From: an uncultured Bacteroidales bacterium
Lineage (GTDB): Bacteria; Bacteroidota; Bacteroidia; Bacteroidales; UBA932
Length of the DNA stretch: 62,710 nucleotides
NCBI GenBank assembly: GCA_949289565.1
Contig: CASEOO010000017.1
Location: 1 to 62,710 of the forward strand
Direction of reading: 5' to 3'
A program made the position numbers and the translations under genes. The notes beneath the pieces are model-generated. The model worked only from the letters and a program-made list of their open reading frames with translations. It had not been told where the DNA came from and ran no database searches. This document shows, in pieces, positions 7,741 to 16,784 of this stretch; positions within the stretch are counted from its first letter, which is position 1; each line of letters starts with the position of its first letter.

Positions 7741-9099
7741 CTATCTGAAAAACTTGTCCACATCCTTCACTACTTCAGGGAGAGCGAAGACGGCCACCCT
7801 GTCGTATGCTTCTATTTCCGAGTCTCCTACTGCGATGAACGATTCATTTCCCCTGATTACACCTCCGATGATGGCGTTTTGCGGAAAGCTCAGGTCTTTC
7901 AGCTTGCCTTTTGTAATCCAGCTGTCAGGAGCGACCACGAATTCCAGGATTTCAGCATTGGTCCCGCTCATGTATTTCACGAAATGCACCTTGTCGCTCA
8001 GTGTGAACTTGAATATCCTTCCGGCTGTGATGAGCTTCTTGTTGATCACAGCATCTACGCCCATGCCTTCAGCCAGCTTGATGTATTCCAGATTTTCCAC
8101 TTCTGCAATGGTCCTGCCTACACCCAGCTTCTTCGCCGCCGCGCAGGTGAGTATGTTCGTCTCGGTGCTGCTGGTCACAGCCACGAATGCATCATAGTCT
8201 TTTACCGATTCTTCAGCCAGCGTGTCGGAGTTCCTTCCGTCTCCGTTGACTACTATCACATTGTCAGGCAGCGTTTCCGACAGCTCGATGCATCTCTCCT
8301 TTTTCATCTCGATGATCTTGATGCTGTCCAGCTGCTTGCTCAGCTGTCTGGCCACCATTTCGCCTATAGGGCCGCCTCCGAGAATCATCAACTTGTTCAC
8401 CTCGATATTGCTCTTCCCTATGAATTTCAGGAGCTCCGGCATGCCTTCTCTTTTCGCAATGATGTATACCAGGTCATGATATTTGAACCTGGTGTCCACC
8501 TTCGGAATGATGGTCTCGTTGTTTCTTGAAATAGCCACCACCCTGAAAGTCAGAGATTCCGAAGGCAAGGCCGCCGCGAACTCAGCCACTTTCATATCGA
8601 TGATAGGCGAATCTTCCTCCAGCTTGAACACAGCCATCTGCAGCTTTCCTCTCGCAAAATCTATCGACTCCGACGAGGCTGTCCTTTTCAGAAGCTCTAT
8701 GATTTCGTTCGCCGCTATCCTTTCCGGATAGAACATAAGGTCTATCCCCATCTGCGTGAACAAAAGTTTGTTCTCATAAGACAGATATTCCTCATTGTCC
8801 ACCCTCGAAGTCACTTTTTTCGCCCCCATCTGCTTTGCCAGAATGGCGCTTACTATATTCACCTCCTGAGAATCATTGGGACTTACTGCAATGAACAGGT
8901 CCGCATCTTCCGCTCCGGCTTCTTTAAGCACTGCAATGGATGACGGATAGCCTTCCACCGTGATGATGTCCGTATACTCCGACAGGCTCATCAGCCTCTC
9001 TTTTTTTTCATCTATCACAGTGATGCTGTTCGAATTGTTGCTCAGCATTTTTGCCAGGTGGGTGCCGACATCTCCGGCGCCTGCTATTATTATCTTCAT
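7741..9099 (-). CDS. trkA: Trk potassium uptake regulatory subunit TrkA
   Basis: The 452-residue protein contains two tandem RCK modules. Each has an NAD-binding Rossmann half (MKIIIAGAGDVGTHLAK at the N terminus, LMILGGGPIGEMVARQL near residue 235) followed by a TrkA-C half. This is the full-length TrkA architecture. It is the peripheral, nucleotide-responsive gate of the TrkH potassium channel; trkH lies 2.1 kb away on the other strand (11230), so the pair is encoded at one locus but in different transcripts. The ABC-F ATPase follows 24 bp downstream. No -7 box is obvious directly upstream. Confidence 0.93.
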   Translation of the reverse strand: MKIIIAGAGDVGTHLAKMLSNNSNSITVIDEKKERLMSLSEYTDIITVEGYPSSIAVLKEAGAEDADLFIAVSPNDSQEVNIVSAILAKQMGAKKVTSRVDNEEYLSYENKLLFTQMGIDLMFYPERIAANEIIELLKRTASSESIDFARGKLQMAVFKLEEDSPIIDMKVAEFAAALPSESLTFRVVAISRNNETIIPKVDTRFKYHDLVYIIAKREGMPELLKFIGKSNIEVNKLMILGGGPIGEMVARQLSKQLDSIKIIEMKKERCIELSETLPDNVIVVNGDGRNSDTLAEESVKDYDAFVAVTSSTETNILTCAAAKKLGVGRTIAEVENLEYIKLAEGMGVDAVINKKLITAGRIFKFTLSDKVHFVKYMSGTNAEILEFVVAPDSWITKGKLKDLSFPQNAIIGGVIRGNESFIAVGDSEIEAYDRVAVFALPEVVKDVDKFFR

Positions 9100-9140
9100 A
9101 CAAAAACCTCAATATTCGTGTCCTGTCCCGTCGTCAGACT

Positions 9141-9203
9141 GCGGCTTTCCGCGTCATAATTTTTATATTGGCCGTCGGCCAATGTCATTGTCCGCAGGAC
9201 AAT
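9141..9203. repeat. Cluster of three short-loop hairpins after the GT2 gene
   Basis: Three small perfect stems lie close together: GCGG-CTTT-CCGC (9141-9152), ATTGGCC-GTC-GGCCAAT (9167-9183) and ATTGTCC-GCA-GGACAAT (9187-9203, inside the last GT2 codons). The middle one could terminate GT2 transcription but lacks a good U-tract. Confidence 0.55.
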
Positions 9204-10276
9204 TTTCTGAAAATCCTTTTACGGTAAATCAATGTTTTCGGTATAATCCAGCTCCGCGACAAGCCGTCTACATGGCCGGTCCTGCCGTACATCTTCAAGT
9301 ATGCCGAAATGTCCGCCTCAGTTTCTTTAACTTTGAATTTTCTGAAATCATTATGCGCCTTGATGACTGCCTGTGCATATTTCCATTTGAACGAGGCGAT
9401 GTACACGGCGCATGAAAGCCCGTCCAGAATCATTCTTGTAAATATCGTGCGGCTGGCTTTGCGATGTCCGGAAGCTATGCTTTCACGCTTTCCCCTGCCG
9501 CTCTGGAACAGCTTGAGCGCCATGGTCTTCCCCAGATTTTTCCTGAGCATCAGGAGGTTGTTCCTGTAGTTCAGGTACAGCTTCCGCGGAGAATTGTTTG
9601 GCAGGCTGCCCCCTCCTATATGCCAGACGGTGGACTGCGGCACGACTGTCACCCTGTATCCGGCGAGCTGCGCTCTCCAGCACAGGTCGATTTCCTCCAT
9701 GTGAGCGAAAAACCGTTCGTCCAGTCCGCCAAGCTTCCTGTATAAATCAGCCCTGATCATCAGGCAGGCGCCGCTGACCCAGAATACATTTTCCGGACTG
9801 TCGTACTGCCCGCGGTCTTCTTCCACATATTTCATCACCCTTCCTCTGCAGTAGGGATATCCGAATCTGTCTATATAGCCTCCGGCCGCCCCTGCGTATT
9901 CAAACATCTCCCTGTCTGCGAATGAGTGCAGCTTTGGGGCGCAGATTCCGCATTCGGGATGGGTGTCCATCCATTCTTCGAGCGGCTCCAGCCAGTGCCT
10001 CGGGACTTCTATGTCGGAGTTCAGCAGTACGAAATACTCAGCTTCAAGCGCCATCAGAGCCCTGTTGTATCCTCCGGTGAAGCCTCTGTTCTGGCTGAAA
10101 AGCATGACAGGAACATCTGGAAACCGGTCTTTCAGCAGCTCTATAGATCCGTCGGATGAGGCATTGTCCGCTATTATCAGCTGAGCCTCGTCGCCCAGGG
10201 ATTCCAGTATTCCCGGGACAAATCTTTCGAGGAATTTCCTGCCGTTCCAGTTCAGTATGACCACAGCTGTCTTCAT
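9185..10276 (-). CDS. Family 2 glycosyltransferase
   Basis: The 363-residue protein has a GT-A fold N terminus: KTAVVILNWNG, then IIADNASSDGS, and the metal/nucleotide motif LLNSDIEVP. A conserved acceptor region EEIDLCWRAQLAGYRV follows. This is the WcaA/rhamnosyltransferase-like GT2 subgroup that adds sugars to surface polysaccharides. There is no signal peptide. The C-terminal part is amphipathic and basic, suiting a peripheral membrane enzyme. The start MKTAVV is chosen over an ATG 15 codons upstream, because the domain begins there and the upstream ATG would sit on the promoter. It is isolated from the main glycosyltransferase block at 22 kb. Confidence 0.85.
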   Translation of the reverse strand: MKTAVVILNWNGRKFLERFVPGILESLGDEAQLIIADNASSDGSIELLKDRFPDVPVMLFSQNRGFTGGYNRALMALEAEYFVLLNSDIEVPRHWLEPLEEWMDTHPECGICAPKLHSFADREMFEYAGAAGGYIDRFGYPYCRGRVMKYVEEDRGQYDSPENVFWVSGACLMIRADLYRKLGGLDERFFAHMEEIDLCWRAQLAGYRVTVVPQSTVWHIGGGSLPNNSPRKLYLNYRNNLLMLRKNLGKTMALKLFQSGRGKRESIASGHRKASRTIFTRMILDGLSCAVYIASFKWKYAQAVIKAHNDFRKFKVKETEADISAYLKMYGRTGHVDGLSRSWIIPKTLIYRKRIFRKLSCGQ

Positions 10277-10299
10277 CGTCCAATCCAGAGTTGAATCTG

Positions 10300-10307
10300 C
10301 AAATTTA
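10300..10307 (-). promoter_or_regulatory. Putative -7 box for the GT2 gene
   Basis: On the minus strand it reads TAAATTTG, 23 bp before the chosen GT2 start. It is 14 bp from the oppositely oriented TAAATTTG at 10322, giving a compact divergent promoter pair. Confidence 0.5.
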
Positions 10308-10321
10308 AAGTTTTTTTTCAT

Positions 10322-10329
10322 TAAATTTG
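10322..10329 (+). promoter_or_regulatory. Putative -7 box for the HAMP protein-trkH operon
   Basis: TAAATTTG, 24 bp before the ATG at 10354, faces the identical box of the divergent GT2 gene. Confidence 0.5.
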
Positions 10330-10353
10330 CAGCCGGACATATGACGCATTGCT

Positions 10354-11217
10354 ATGCTGAAAAAATTTTTCAAGAAGATTTTCCCTATCAAGATGTCTAT
10401 GAGCGCGAAACTTACATTCTCGCTCGGGGCCATAGCCGTGATACTTCTGCTGTCCAGCATCATATCCATCATGGAGTACAGGAGGATGAGCGACTATGTG
10501 TCAAACTTGATAGCATCGAATATAAACTGCATCAATATTGCGCAAAAACTTGCCAATGAAAGCGACAGCTACAATCTCCAGCTTCTGGCTATCGTCGGCG
10601 AGAACGATCCGGACATGATACCTGAAATGGACAGCAACGCTTTCCTGCATGAATATGGCCAGCTGAAAGCTACGCTGACCAGCGGCGAGGCCGCCGCCAG
10701 GGCTGACTCTGTCATATATGCCTACTCTGCTTATATGCTCACATCTCTGGAATTCGAGAAGGTGATAGTGAATGATTTCATTGACAACAGGGACTGGTAT
10801 TTCAAGAGGCTTCAGCCTAAATACCAGAGACTGAAATCTGACATAGAAAAGCTGAATGATGTGATATATCTTCAGCTGAAGGAGAATTCCCAGACATTCC
10901 AGGACGGCTTCTACAGGAGCATTATTCCTGGAGTGGTGTCGGTGGGCGCAGGTCTGCTGCTGGTGCTTCTTCTTCTCATGTTCATACTCATCTATTATAT
11001 AAGGCCGCTCAAGAAGATGCTTTCAGGCATAGATGAATACCAGACGAGCGGAAGGCAGTACGGATACGAATTCGAAGGCGATGACGAGCTGGTGCACCTG
11101 AATTCTGACCTTACGGACCTGATAGAGGAGAATGTGGAGCTGAAAAAGCGGGTGACCAGGCTCAGGGAAGAGCGGGAGAAGCTGATAGAGACCTCATCTG
11201 CGGCACAGGAACTTTAG
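10354..11217 (+). CDS. Kinase-less membrane sensor: 4-helix-bundle plus HAMP
   Basis: The 287-residue protein has a basic N terminus, a first membrane helix at about residues 20-42, a largely helical periplasmic part of about 145 residues resembling the MCP/4HB sensor bundle, a second membrane helix at about 192-215, then a HAMP-like segment starting IRPLKKMLSGIDEY. It ends in a coiled coil of about 30 residues (LIEENVELKKRVTRLREEREKL). No histidine kinase, cyclase or methyl-accepting domain follows, so the usual output is missing. trkH starts 12 bp downstream, which indicates cotranscription. It may be an orphan sensor or adaptor that works through protein contacts. Function is unknown. Confidence 0.75.
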   Translation: MLKKFFKKIFPIKMSMSAKLTFSLGAIAVILLLSSIISIMEYRRMSDYVSNLIASNINCINIAQKLANESDSYNLQLLAIVGENDPDMIPEMDSNAFLHEYGQLKATLTSGEAAARADSVIYAYSAYMLTSLEFEKVIVNDFIDNRDWYFKRLQPKYQRLKSDIEKLNDVIYLQLKENSQTFQDGFYRSIIPGVVSVGAGLLLVLLLLMFILIYYIRPLKKMLSGIDEYQTSGRQYGYEFEGDDELVHLNSDLTDLIEENVELKKRVTRLREEREKLIETSSAAQEL

Positions 11218-11229
11218 TTATTCTGCCCT

Positions 11230-12681
11230 ATGGATATCAAGGTCATCTCCAGGAATGTAGGGCAGGCCCTGCTGGTCAGCGCCCTGTTCATGTTCTTCTC
11301 GCTTATAGTGTCTCTGGCGAACGGGAAGGATTCTGCTTTGGGCCCTCTCGCCATCAGCTTCATCATTACGTTCATAGTCGGCATTTTCCCCTTTATTTTT
11401 GTGAGGAAAGCTTCTGCCATATCGCTTCAGGACGGTTTCATGATCATAGTCCTGTCCTGGCTTCTGTCATTCATATTCGGGATGCTGCCTTATGTCCTGT
11501 GGGGAGGGGAGTACACCTTGATAAACGCATGGTTCGAGAGTGTGTCCGGATATACGACTACAGGGTCTACGATATTGACCGATGTGGAGGCGCTTCCTAA
11601 AAGCCTCCAGTTCTGGAGGTCTTCCACACATTTTATCGGAGGCTTGGGTGTCGTAGTGTTCCTGCTGCTGATTATCCCTGACGCCAGCCCGTTCCGCATG
11701 AGGCTGACGAATATAGAGCTGTCTTCCCTGTCACGGGAGGGATACCGCTTCCGTTCCATAAAAACGGTGCATGTCATAGCGTTCGTATATGTGGCCCTGG
11801 CTGTGGCTGAGACTCTGCTGCTGATGCTGGCCGGCATGTCTTTCTTTGACGCCATAAACCATTCTTTCAGCACCGTGGCTACAGGTGGATTCAGCACTAA
11901 GAATTCATCCATAGCATATTTCGACTCAGTGGCTGTAGATATCATCATCATAGTGTTCATGACGCTGTCATCCATTCATTTCGGCTTGCTTTTCGGGATT
12001 TTTGCCACGCGTTCCCTGAAGACATTCAGGCATCCTGTGGTGAAGTTTTTCCTCGGCACGCTTCTGGTTCTTTCAGTTCTGGTGACCCTGTCTCTCAGGA
12101 TTTCGGGCACATATGACAGCTGGGGCAGGGCCGCTCTCGACGCCACTTTCCAGGTGGCAAGTTTCCTGTCCACTTCAGGTTTTGCCACAGCAGACAATGC
12201 TGGATGGCCCGTTTTTGCCAACATTATCCTCATGTATGCTTTGTTCCAGTGCGGATGTTCGGGCTCTACTACAGGAGGTGTGAAGTCTGACAGGATGCTG
12301 ATAGCTTTCAAGGCCATAGGCAGGCAGGTCAAGCAGAATCTGCATCCATCCTCCATCATGCAGCTGAGGATTGGAAACCATTTCCTGAAAGATGATGCCG
12401 CCTTTGCGGCAATATTGTACATAGTCTTCTATGTTATAGTCCTGCTTGTTTCTTTCCTGCTTCTGATACTTTTCGGCGTGGGCACAGCCGAGGCTATTTC
12501 CGGCGCCTTGTCTTCTTTGGGAAATGCCGGGCCGGCCCTTGACTCCATCAGTTCTATGGGGAACTATTCAGAACAGCTCGGGGTGGCTAAGTTTATTTAT
12601 TCTATGGACATGATTCTCGGCCGACTGGAGATATATCCCGTGTTCATATTCTTTTCTCTGATTTTCAGAAGACGCAAATGA
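11230..12681 (+). CDS. trkH: Trk potassium uptake membrane subunit TrkH
   Basis: The 483-residue protein has about ten membrane helices and four pore-loop repeats. The selectivity-filter segments are visible as SGYTTTGSTIL, TVATGGFSTKNSS, FLSTSGFATADN and LSSLGNAGPALD, each with the conserved Gly. It is the potassium-conducting subunit that pairs with TrkA (7741, opposite strand). It lies between a kinase-less HAMP protein (12 bp upstream) and a helicase whose ATG overlaps its stop by 4 bp, so these form one operon. Confidence 0.94.
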   Translation: MDIKVISRNVGQALLVSALFMFFSLIVSLANGKDSALGPLAISFIITFIVGIFPFIFVRKASAISLQDGFMIIVLSWLLSFIFGMLPYVLWGGEYTLINAWFESVSGYTTTGSTILTDVEALPKSLQFWRSSTHFIGGLGVVVFLLLIIPDASPFRMRLTNIELSSLSREGYRFRSIKTVHVIAFVYVALAVAETLLLMLAGMSFFDAINHSFSTVATGGFSTKNSSIAYFDSVAVDIIIIVFMTLSSIHFGLLFGIFATRSLKTFRHPVVKFFLGTLLVLSVLVTLSLRISGTYDSWGRAALDATFQVASFLSTSGFATADNAGWPVFANIILMYALFQCGCSGSTTGGVKSDRMLIAFKAIGRQVKQNLHPSSIMQLRIGNHFLKDDAAFAAILYIVFYVIVLLVSFLLLILFGVGTAEAISGALSSLGNAGPALDSISSMGNYSEQLGVAKFIYSMDMILGRLEIYPVFIFFSLIFRRRK

Positions 12682-14114
12682 TGGGAGGGGCTGATTTCTT
12701 TTATAAAGGTTTCTCCGATGCTCTGGGATATGAACCTACAGCCTGCCAGAAGGCAATGTTCAGGAAACTGGCTGATTTTCTGTTCGGAGACGGCGGAGAT
12801 ATCATGGTGGTGAACGGCTACGCAGGGACAGGGAAGACAACGGCAGTGGCTGCTGCTATTTCTTTTCTCAAAAGCCTGAAAGTGAACTGTGTGCTCCTCG
12901 CTCCCACCGGCAGGGCGGCCAAAGTGCTTTCCGGATATGCGCACAGCCAGGCTTATACGGTTCACAAGCACATATACAGGCAGAAATCAGTCTCCGGTTC
13001 AGGATACGGCGAATTTGTGATAGGCCCGAACAAAGACCGTGACACTGTATACTTTGTGGATGAAGTGTCGCTCATAGGCATTGACAGCATGGGCCAGACG
13101 AGCATGTTCGGCTCGGGAAATCTGCTCATGGACCTGGTGGACTATGTCAGAAGAGGGGCGGACAACAAGCTGGTTCTGATAGGTGACAGGGCGCAGCTGC
13201 CTCCTGTAGGCCTGGAGGCCAGTCCTGCATTGTCCGAGGATTATATGTCGATGCTGGGCGATTCCGTATGGGCTGAAATGGTGACCGTGGTGCGGCAGAA
13301 GTCAGGCTCCGGAATCCTGGACAATGCCACAGCTGTCAGAGAAGAGATACAGCGTCTTGAAAACTTTGAGGCAGACGAGGTGAATATTGCCCTGGATGTT
13401 CGCGGCTATGCTGACATAGAAAGGATAACGGGCTCGGAATTGATTGAGAAGCTGGCTGATGCTTATGACAGATACGGCGATGACGAGACAGTGATTATCT
13501 GCCGCTCGAACAGAAGGGCCATAAAGTACAATCTCGGCATCCGGTCTACAGTGCAGTTCAAAGAGGAAATGCTGGTCAAGGGCGACAGGCTGATGATAGT
13601 CAAGAACTGCTACCAGTTCGTGCAGGGCTTGGAAAACGTCGACTATATTGCGAACGGAGATATCGCGTCTCTGGAAAGCATATCGCACTATGAGGACAGG
13701 TATGGTCTTCATTTTGCCCGCGCCAGGCTCTCCTTCCCTGATTACGGGGAGCAGGAAATCATGGCTGAAGTGCTGCTGGACACTCTCACTTCAGAAAGCC
13801 CGGCCCTTACTCCGGAGCAGCAGAATATGCTGTATACAGGCGTGAATGAGGATTATTCGCATATACAAACGAAGAAAAAACGTTATGAGGCAGTGAGGGA
13901 GGACAAGTATTTCAACGCTCTTCAGCTGAAATACGCCAATGCCATCACATGCCATAAGTCCCAGGGAGGCCAATGGAGATGTGTCTTTGTCGACAATCCT
14001 TTCTGGCAGGATGAACTTCTGCCGGATGATTTGAAATGGCTCTATACAGCCCTGACACGGGCCACAGATAAAGTCTATCTTGTAAATTTCAAGGATTCGT
14101 TTTTCGTTCAATGA
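12678..14114 (+). CDS. RecD-like/AAA_30 DNA helicase
   Basis: The 478-residue SF1B helicase has Walker A NGYAGTGKTTA, motif Ia LLAPTGRAAKVL, Walker B VYFVDEVSLIG and motif III LIGDRAQLPPVG. Its C-terminal UvrD_C_2 half has the motifs AITCHKSQGGQW and WLYTALTRATDKVYLV. This is the short RecD-like (exodeoxyribonuclease V alpha-like) helicase widespread in Bacteroidetes without RecB/RecC neighbours. The ATG overlaps the trkH TGA, so the two are translationally coupled, though no functional link to potassium transport is known. Confidence 0.88.
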   Translation: MMGGADFFYKGFSDALGYEPTACQKAMFRKLADFLFGDGGDIMVVNGYAGTGKTTAVAAAISFLKSLKVNCVLLAPTGRAAKVLSGYAHSQAYTVHKHIYRQKSVSGSGYGEFVIGPNKDRDTVYFVDEVSLIGIDSMGQTSMFGSGNLLMDLVDYVRRGADNKLVLIGDRAQLPPVGLEASPALSEDYMSMLGDSVWAEMVTVVRQKSGSGILDNATAVREEIQRLENFEADEVNIALDVRGYADIERITGSELIEKLADAYDRYGDDETVIICRSNRRAIKYNLGIRSTVQFKEEMLVKGDRLMIVKNCYQFVQGLENVDYIANGDIASLESISHYEDRYGLHFARARLSFPDYGEQEIMAEVLLDTLTSESPALTPEQQNMLYTGVNEDYSHIQTKKKRYEAVREDKYFNALQLKYANAITCHKSQGGQWRCVFVDNPFWQDELLPDDLKWLYTALTRATDKVYLVNFKDSFFVQ

Positions 14115-14120
14115 AAATCA

Positions 14121-16190
14121 ATGACTGATATGAAAACCATATTTCTGACTTTTTCTGTCATCATGCTGATGACAATGTCCGCGGCAGCCGCGGAATTCGA
14201 AAAGATGCCTTCCAGCTGGAAATGGATATCCGGCGTTGAGGCAGTATTTTCATATGACGGGTCGTATGCTGACTCTGCTGCATTTTCGTACAATGTCAGA
14301 AGCCGAGACATTGTTTCAGGGATATCGGCTCCTGAAAAATACAGCGAGTTTCCATTGAAACCGGAAGGCGCTGTCAATATGACATATTCTCCGGACTCGT
14401 CCATGATAGCTTTTACGAGGAACAATGACCTGTACGTAGCTGACATTGCGACCGGAAGGGAGCACAGGATTACATATGACGGCGGCGAGCTGATTCTCAA
14501 CGGCTATGCTTCCTGGGTCTATTACGAGGAAATTTTGGGCAGGGCCACAGAGTACAAGGCTTTCTGGTGGTCTCCTGACAGCAGGAAGATAGGTTTCTAT
14601 CGTTTTGACAATACAGAGGTGCCTCTTTTCCCGATTTATTCTCCTTTCGGGCAGGACGGAAGCTTGAACAGGACCAGATATCCGAAGGCCGGCGAGACAA
14701 ATCCATCAGTGAGGATAGGCGTAGCTGATGTATCCTGCTTCAGCCAGGCTCCGGTGGACAGTGTGGCCGCAGATGTTGTGTGGCTGGATTTCAATGAAGA
14801 TTCAGACCAGTATTTCGGCACTCCTTTCTGGAGCCCTGACAGCAGATCTTTCTTTGTGTCCAGGATGCCTCGTTCACAGCAGTCCCTGGAGCTGTACAGC
14901 GTGTCAGTGGAAGACGGGGCGAAGACTATGGTATACGAGGAGGCCAGCCAGACTTGGGTGGACTGGATTTCCGGAGCGGTTTTCACGGATGAAGGGCTGT
15001 ATATGTCCCGGTGCAGAAATGGATGGCAGCAGGTATGTTTCCTGTCTTATGACGGGGAGTTCCGCCAGCTGACGGACGGAAAGTTCTGGAATCTTTCCAT
15101 TCTGAAAGTTTCCGGAGGAGAGGTGTTCTTTTCTTCGAACAATGAGTCTGCGGTGCGCCTTTCGATATACAAGCTGGACAGGAAGAACAGGGTGAAGATA
15201 CTGACTGATCCTGCCTACGATGTGCGTTCCGCTGTATTTTCTCCTGACGGAAAATATTTTGCCGCTTTATGGTCGAATTCAGTGACGCCTGCGAAGGTGT
15301 CGGTGTTCAGAACTTCTGAAACAGCTTCAACAGGGACCGTGGTGGCAGATATGGCAGGAGAAAGTTTCAATCCTTCAGATTATGCTCTTCCACAGATAAT
15401 TTATATGGAGACTGCGGACGGATACAGCCTGCCTGCATCTATAGTTTACCCTGAGAATTTCGACCCGTCGCGGAAATATCCTGTGCATGTGGACATATAT
15501 GGAGGCCCGGACATTCCTCTCGTATGGGACAGATGGCGCACTCCGTCTGAGAATAATCAGTGGTGGTCCGAGAACGGCATCATACAGGTCACGGCCGACT
15601 GCCGTGCCGCCGGGCACAACGGCCGTGATGCTCTGGACATGATATACCGTCAGCTGACGGTGCATGAAGTCCGTGATTTTGTGGCCTGGGCTGACTATCT
15701 GAAGTCGCTGCCATATGTCGACGGGGAGAAGATAGGTGTGGAAGGCTTTTCTTTCGGCGGCACTATGACAGCCATGCTGCTTTTCCAGGCTCCGGACAGT
15801 TTTCACTACGGCATTGCAGGCGGGGGAGTCTATGACTGGGCTTTGTATGATTCGCATTACACGGAGCGCTATATGGGAACTCCTCAGAACAATCCTGAAG
15901 GCTATGCCACCGCATGCGCTCTGCGATATGTGAAAGGATATCCTGCCGATGCCGATGACATGTCCGGCGATGTCAGGCCAGTGTATTTGAAGCTGACGCA
16001 CGGGACAGGAGATGACAATGTCCATTTCCAGAATACTCTCCAGCTGGTGAATGCACTCCAGAAGACTGGGAAGAGTTTCGAGCTGATGGTGTATCCTGAC
16101 GGCATGCATGGATATCGCGGATACCAGGGAGACCATTTCCTGAATGAAAACCGCAGGTTTTGGCTGAAGCATCTGTGCGGCCGGCTATAG
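14121..16190 (+). CDS. Dipeptidyl peptidase IV (S9B)
   Basis: The 689-residue secreted serine peptidase removes X-Pro (or X-Ala) dipeptides from the N terminus of peptides. A signal peptide ends near AAAAEFEK. A beta-propeller N-terminal domain carries the substrate-anchoring double Glu in WVYYEEILGRA. The alpha/beta-hydrolase domain has the nucleophile Ser544 in GFSFGG, Asp631 in GTGDDNVHF and His663 in DGMHGYRG. Length matches bacterial DPP-IV. A second ATG three codons in (14130) is an equally good start. It follows the helicase stop by 6 bp and ends the operon that begins at 10354. Such enzymes help Bacteroidales feed on peptides. Confidence 0.93.
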   Translation: MTDMKTIFLTFSVIMLMTMSAAAAEFEKMPSSWKWISGVEAVFSYDGSYADSAAFSYNVRSRDIVSGISAPEKYSEFPLKPEGAVNMTYSPDSSMIAFTRNNDLYVADIATGREHRITYDGGELILNGYASWVYYEEILGRATEYKAFWWSPDSRKIGFYRFDNTEVPLFPIYSPFGQDGSLNRTRYPKAGETNPSVRIGVADVSCFSQAPVDSVAADVVWLDFNEDSDQYFGTPFWSPDSRSFFVSRMPRSQQSLELYSVSVEDGAKTMVYEEASQTWVDWISGAVFTDEGLYMSRCRNGWQQVCFLSYDGEFRQLTDGKFWNLSILKVSGGEVFFSSNNESAVRLSIYKLDRKNRVKILTDPAYDVRSAVFSPDGKYFAALWSNSVTPAKVSVFRTSETASTGTVVADMAGESFNPSDYALPQIIYMETADGYSLPASIVYPENFDPSRKYPVHVDIYGGPDIPLVWDRWRTPSENNQWWSENGIIQVTADCRAAGHNGRDALDMIYRQLTVHEVRDFVAWADYLKSLPYVDGEKIGVEGFSFGGTMTAMLLFQAPDSFHYGIAGGGVYDWALYDSHYTERYMGTPQNNPEGYATACALRYVKGYPADADDMSGDVRPVYLKLTHGTGDDNVHFQNTLQLVNALQKTGKSFELMVYPDGMHGYRGYQGDHFLNENRRFWLKHLCGRL

Positions 16191-16299
16191 CTGCACCCGG
16201 AATACATATTTTTCCCAGCAGTGATACAGGATAAGGGCTCAGTGCGTTTTGTACTCCATTGTCCCGTTTTGGGAAACTGAAAAAGTGGGTGGGTCAAAA

Positions 16300-16425
16300 G
16301 TCACGAAGTGACCGCGACTGGAAGGAGCGAGATCCCCCTAATAGGGGGTGCAGGGGGTTAGGATGGGGTCAGTCTTTCGAAGAAAGACGTTTGAGGGTGA
16401 CCAAAAGTCCCTTTTGGTCACCCTC
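16300..16425. repeat. Array of four tiny-loop hairpins (probable dispersed element)
   Basis: Four perfect inverted repeats, all with 3-nt loops, follow each other: GTCAC-GAA-GTGAC (16300-16312), CCCCCT-AAT-AGGGGG (16334-16348), GTCTTTC-GAA-GAAAGAC (16372-16388), and a 15-bp stem at 16393-16407/16411-16425. G- and C-run tracts lie between. The gap between dpp4 and rpmE2 (16191-16454) contains no credible gene. Confidence 0.65.
16393..16425. terminator. Strong hairpin between converging dpp4 and rpmE2
   Basis: GAGGGTGACCAAAAG and its exact complement form a 15-bp stem with a 3-nt TCC loop, 30 bp past the rpmE2 stop. There is no pronounced U-tract, so it may act as a transcript-end stabiliser or bidirectional terminator. 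Confidence 0.6.
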
Positions 16426-16454
16426 TTGCAGTTTGCAAATGAATCCAGTCCGGA

Positions 16455-16703
16455 TTATTTGTTCTTCTTGTATCTCTGGTAGAATTTGTCGACGCGTCCT
16501 GCAGTGTCCACGAGCTTCATCTTTCCAGTGTAGAACGGATGAGAAGTGTTCGAGATCTCGACTTTGACCACAGGATACTCTACTCCGTTCACTTCGAGAG
16601 TCTCCTTAGTGTTGGCGCATGAGCGGGTGATGAACACCTCGTCATTCGACATATCCTTGAAAGCTACAAGACGGTAGTTTTCGGGATGAATTCCTTTTTT
16701 CAT
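16455..16703 (-). CDS. rpmE2: 50S ribosomal protein bL31 type B
   Basis: The 82-residue protein (MKKGIHPENYRLVAFKDMS) is the zinc-independent type B form of L31: it lacks the CxxC zinc ribbon but keeps NTSHPFYTGK and the basic tail VDKFYQRYKK. It is part of the large ribosomal subunit and bridges to the small-subunit head. It has its own consensus promoter upstream, so it is likely monocistronic. Confidence 0.95.
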   Translation of the reverse strand: MKKGIHPENYRLVAFKDMSNDEVFITRSCANTKETLEVNGVEYPVVKVEISNTSHPFYTGKMKLVDTAGRVDKFYQRYKKNK

Positions 16704-16737
16704 TTCCTTTAAAATTTTAGTTAACTAAATCAGGCCG

Positions 16738-16768
16738 CAAAGGTACGAATAAATTTTCAATATGCAAA
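16738..16768 (-). promoter_or_regulatory. Consensus promoter for rpmE2
   Basis: On the minus strand TTTG (16768-16765), 19 nt, then TACCTTTG (16745-16738) matches the Bacteroidetes promoter exactly, 34 bp before the rpmE2 ATG. Confidence 0.75.
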
Positions 16769-16784
16769 TACTGATTCACCCTCT

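Noticed and set aside
15375..16172. 265-codon open frame on the minus strand
   Set aside because: It is antisense to the catalytic domain of dipeptidyl peptidase IV, has no promoter or homology-like motif, and reflects codon bias of the real gene.
16300..16425. Possible CRISPR array
   Set aside because: The four inverted repeats differ in sequence and length and there are no regularly spaced identical direct repeats or cas genes.
16259..16567. 102-codon frame over the hairpin array and the end of rpmE2
   Set aside because: Its sequence is low-complexity translation of the repeated hairpins and runs antisense into rpmE2. I treat the region as a non-coding repeat.
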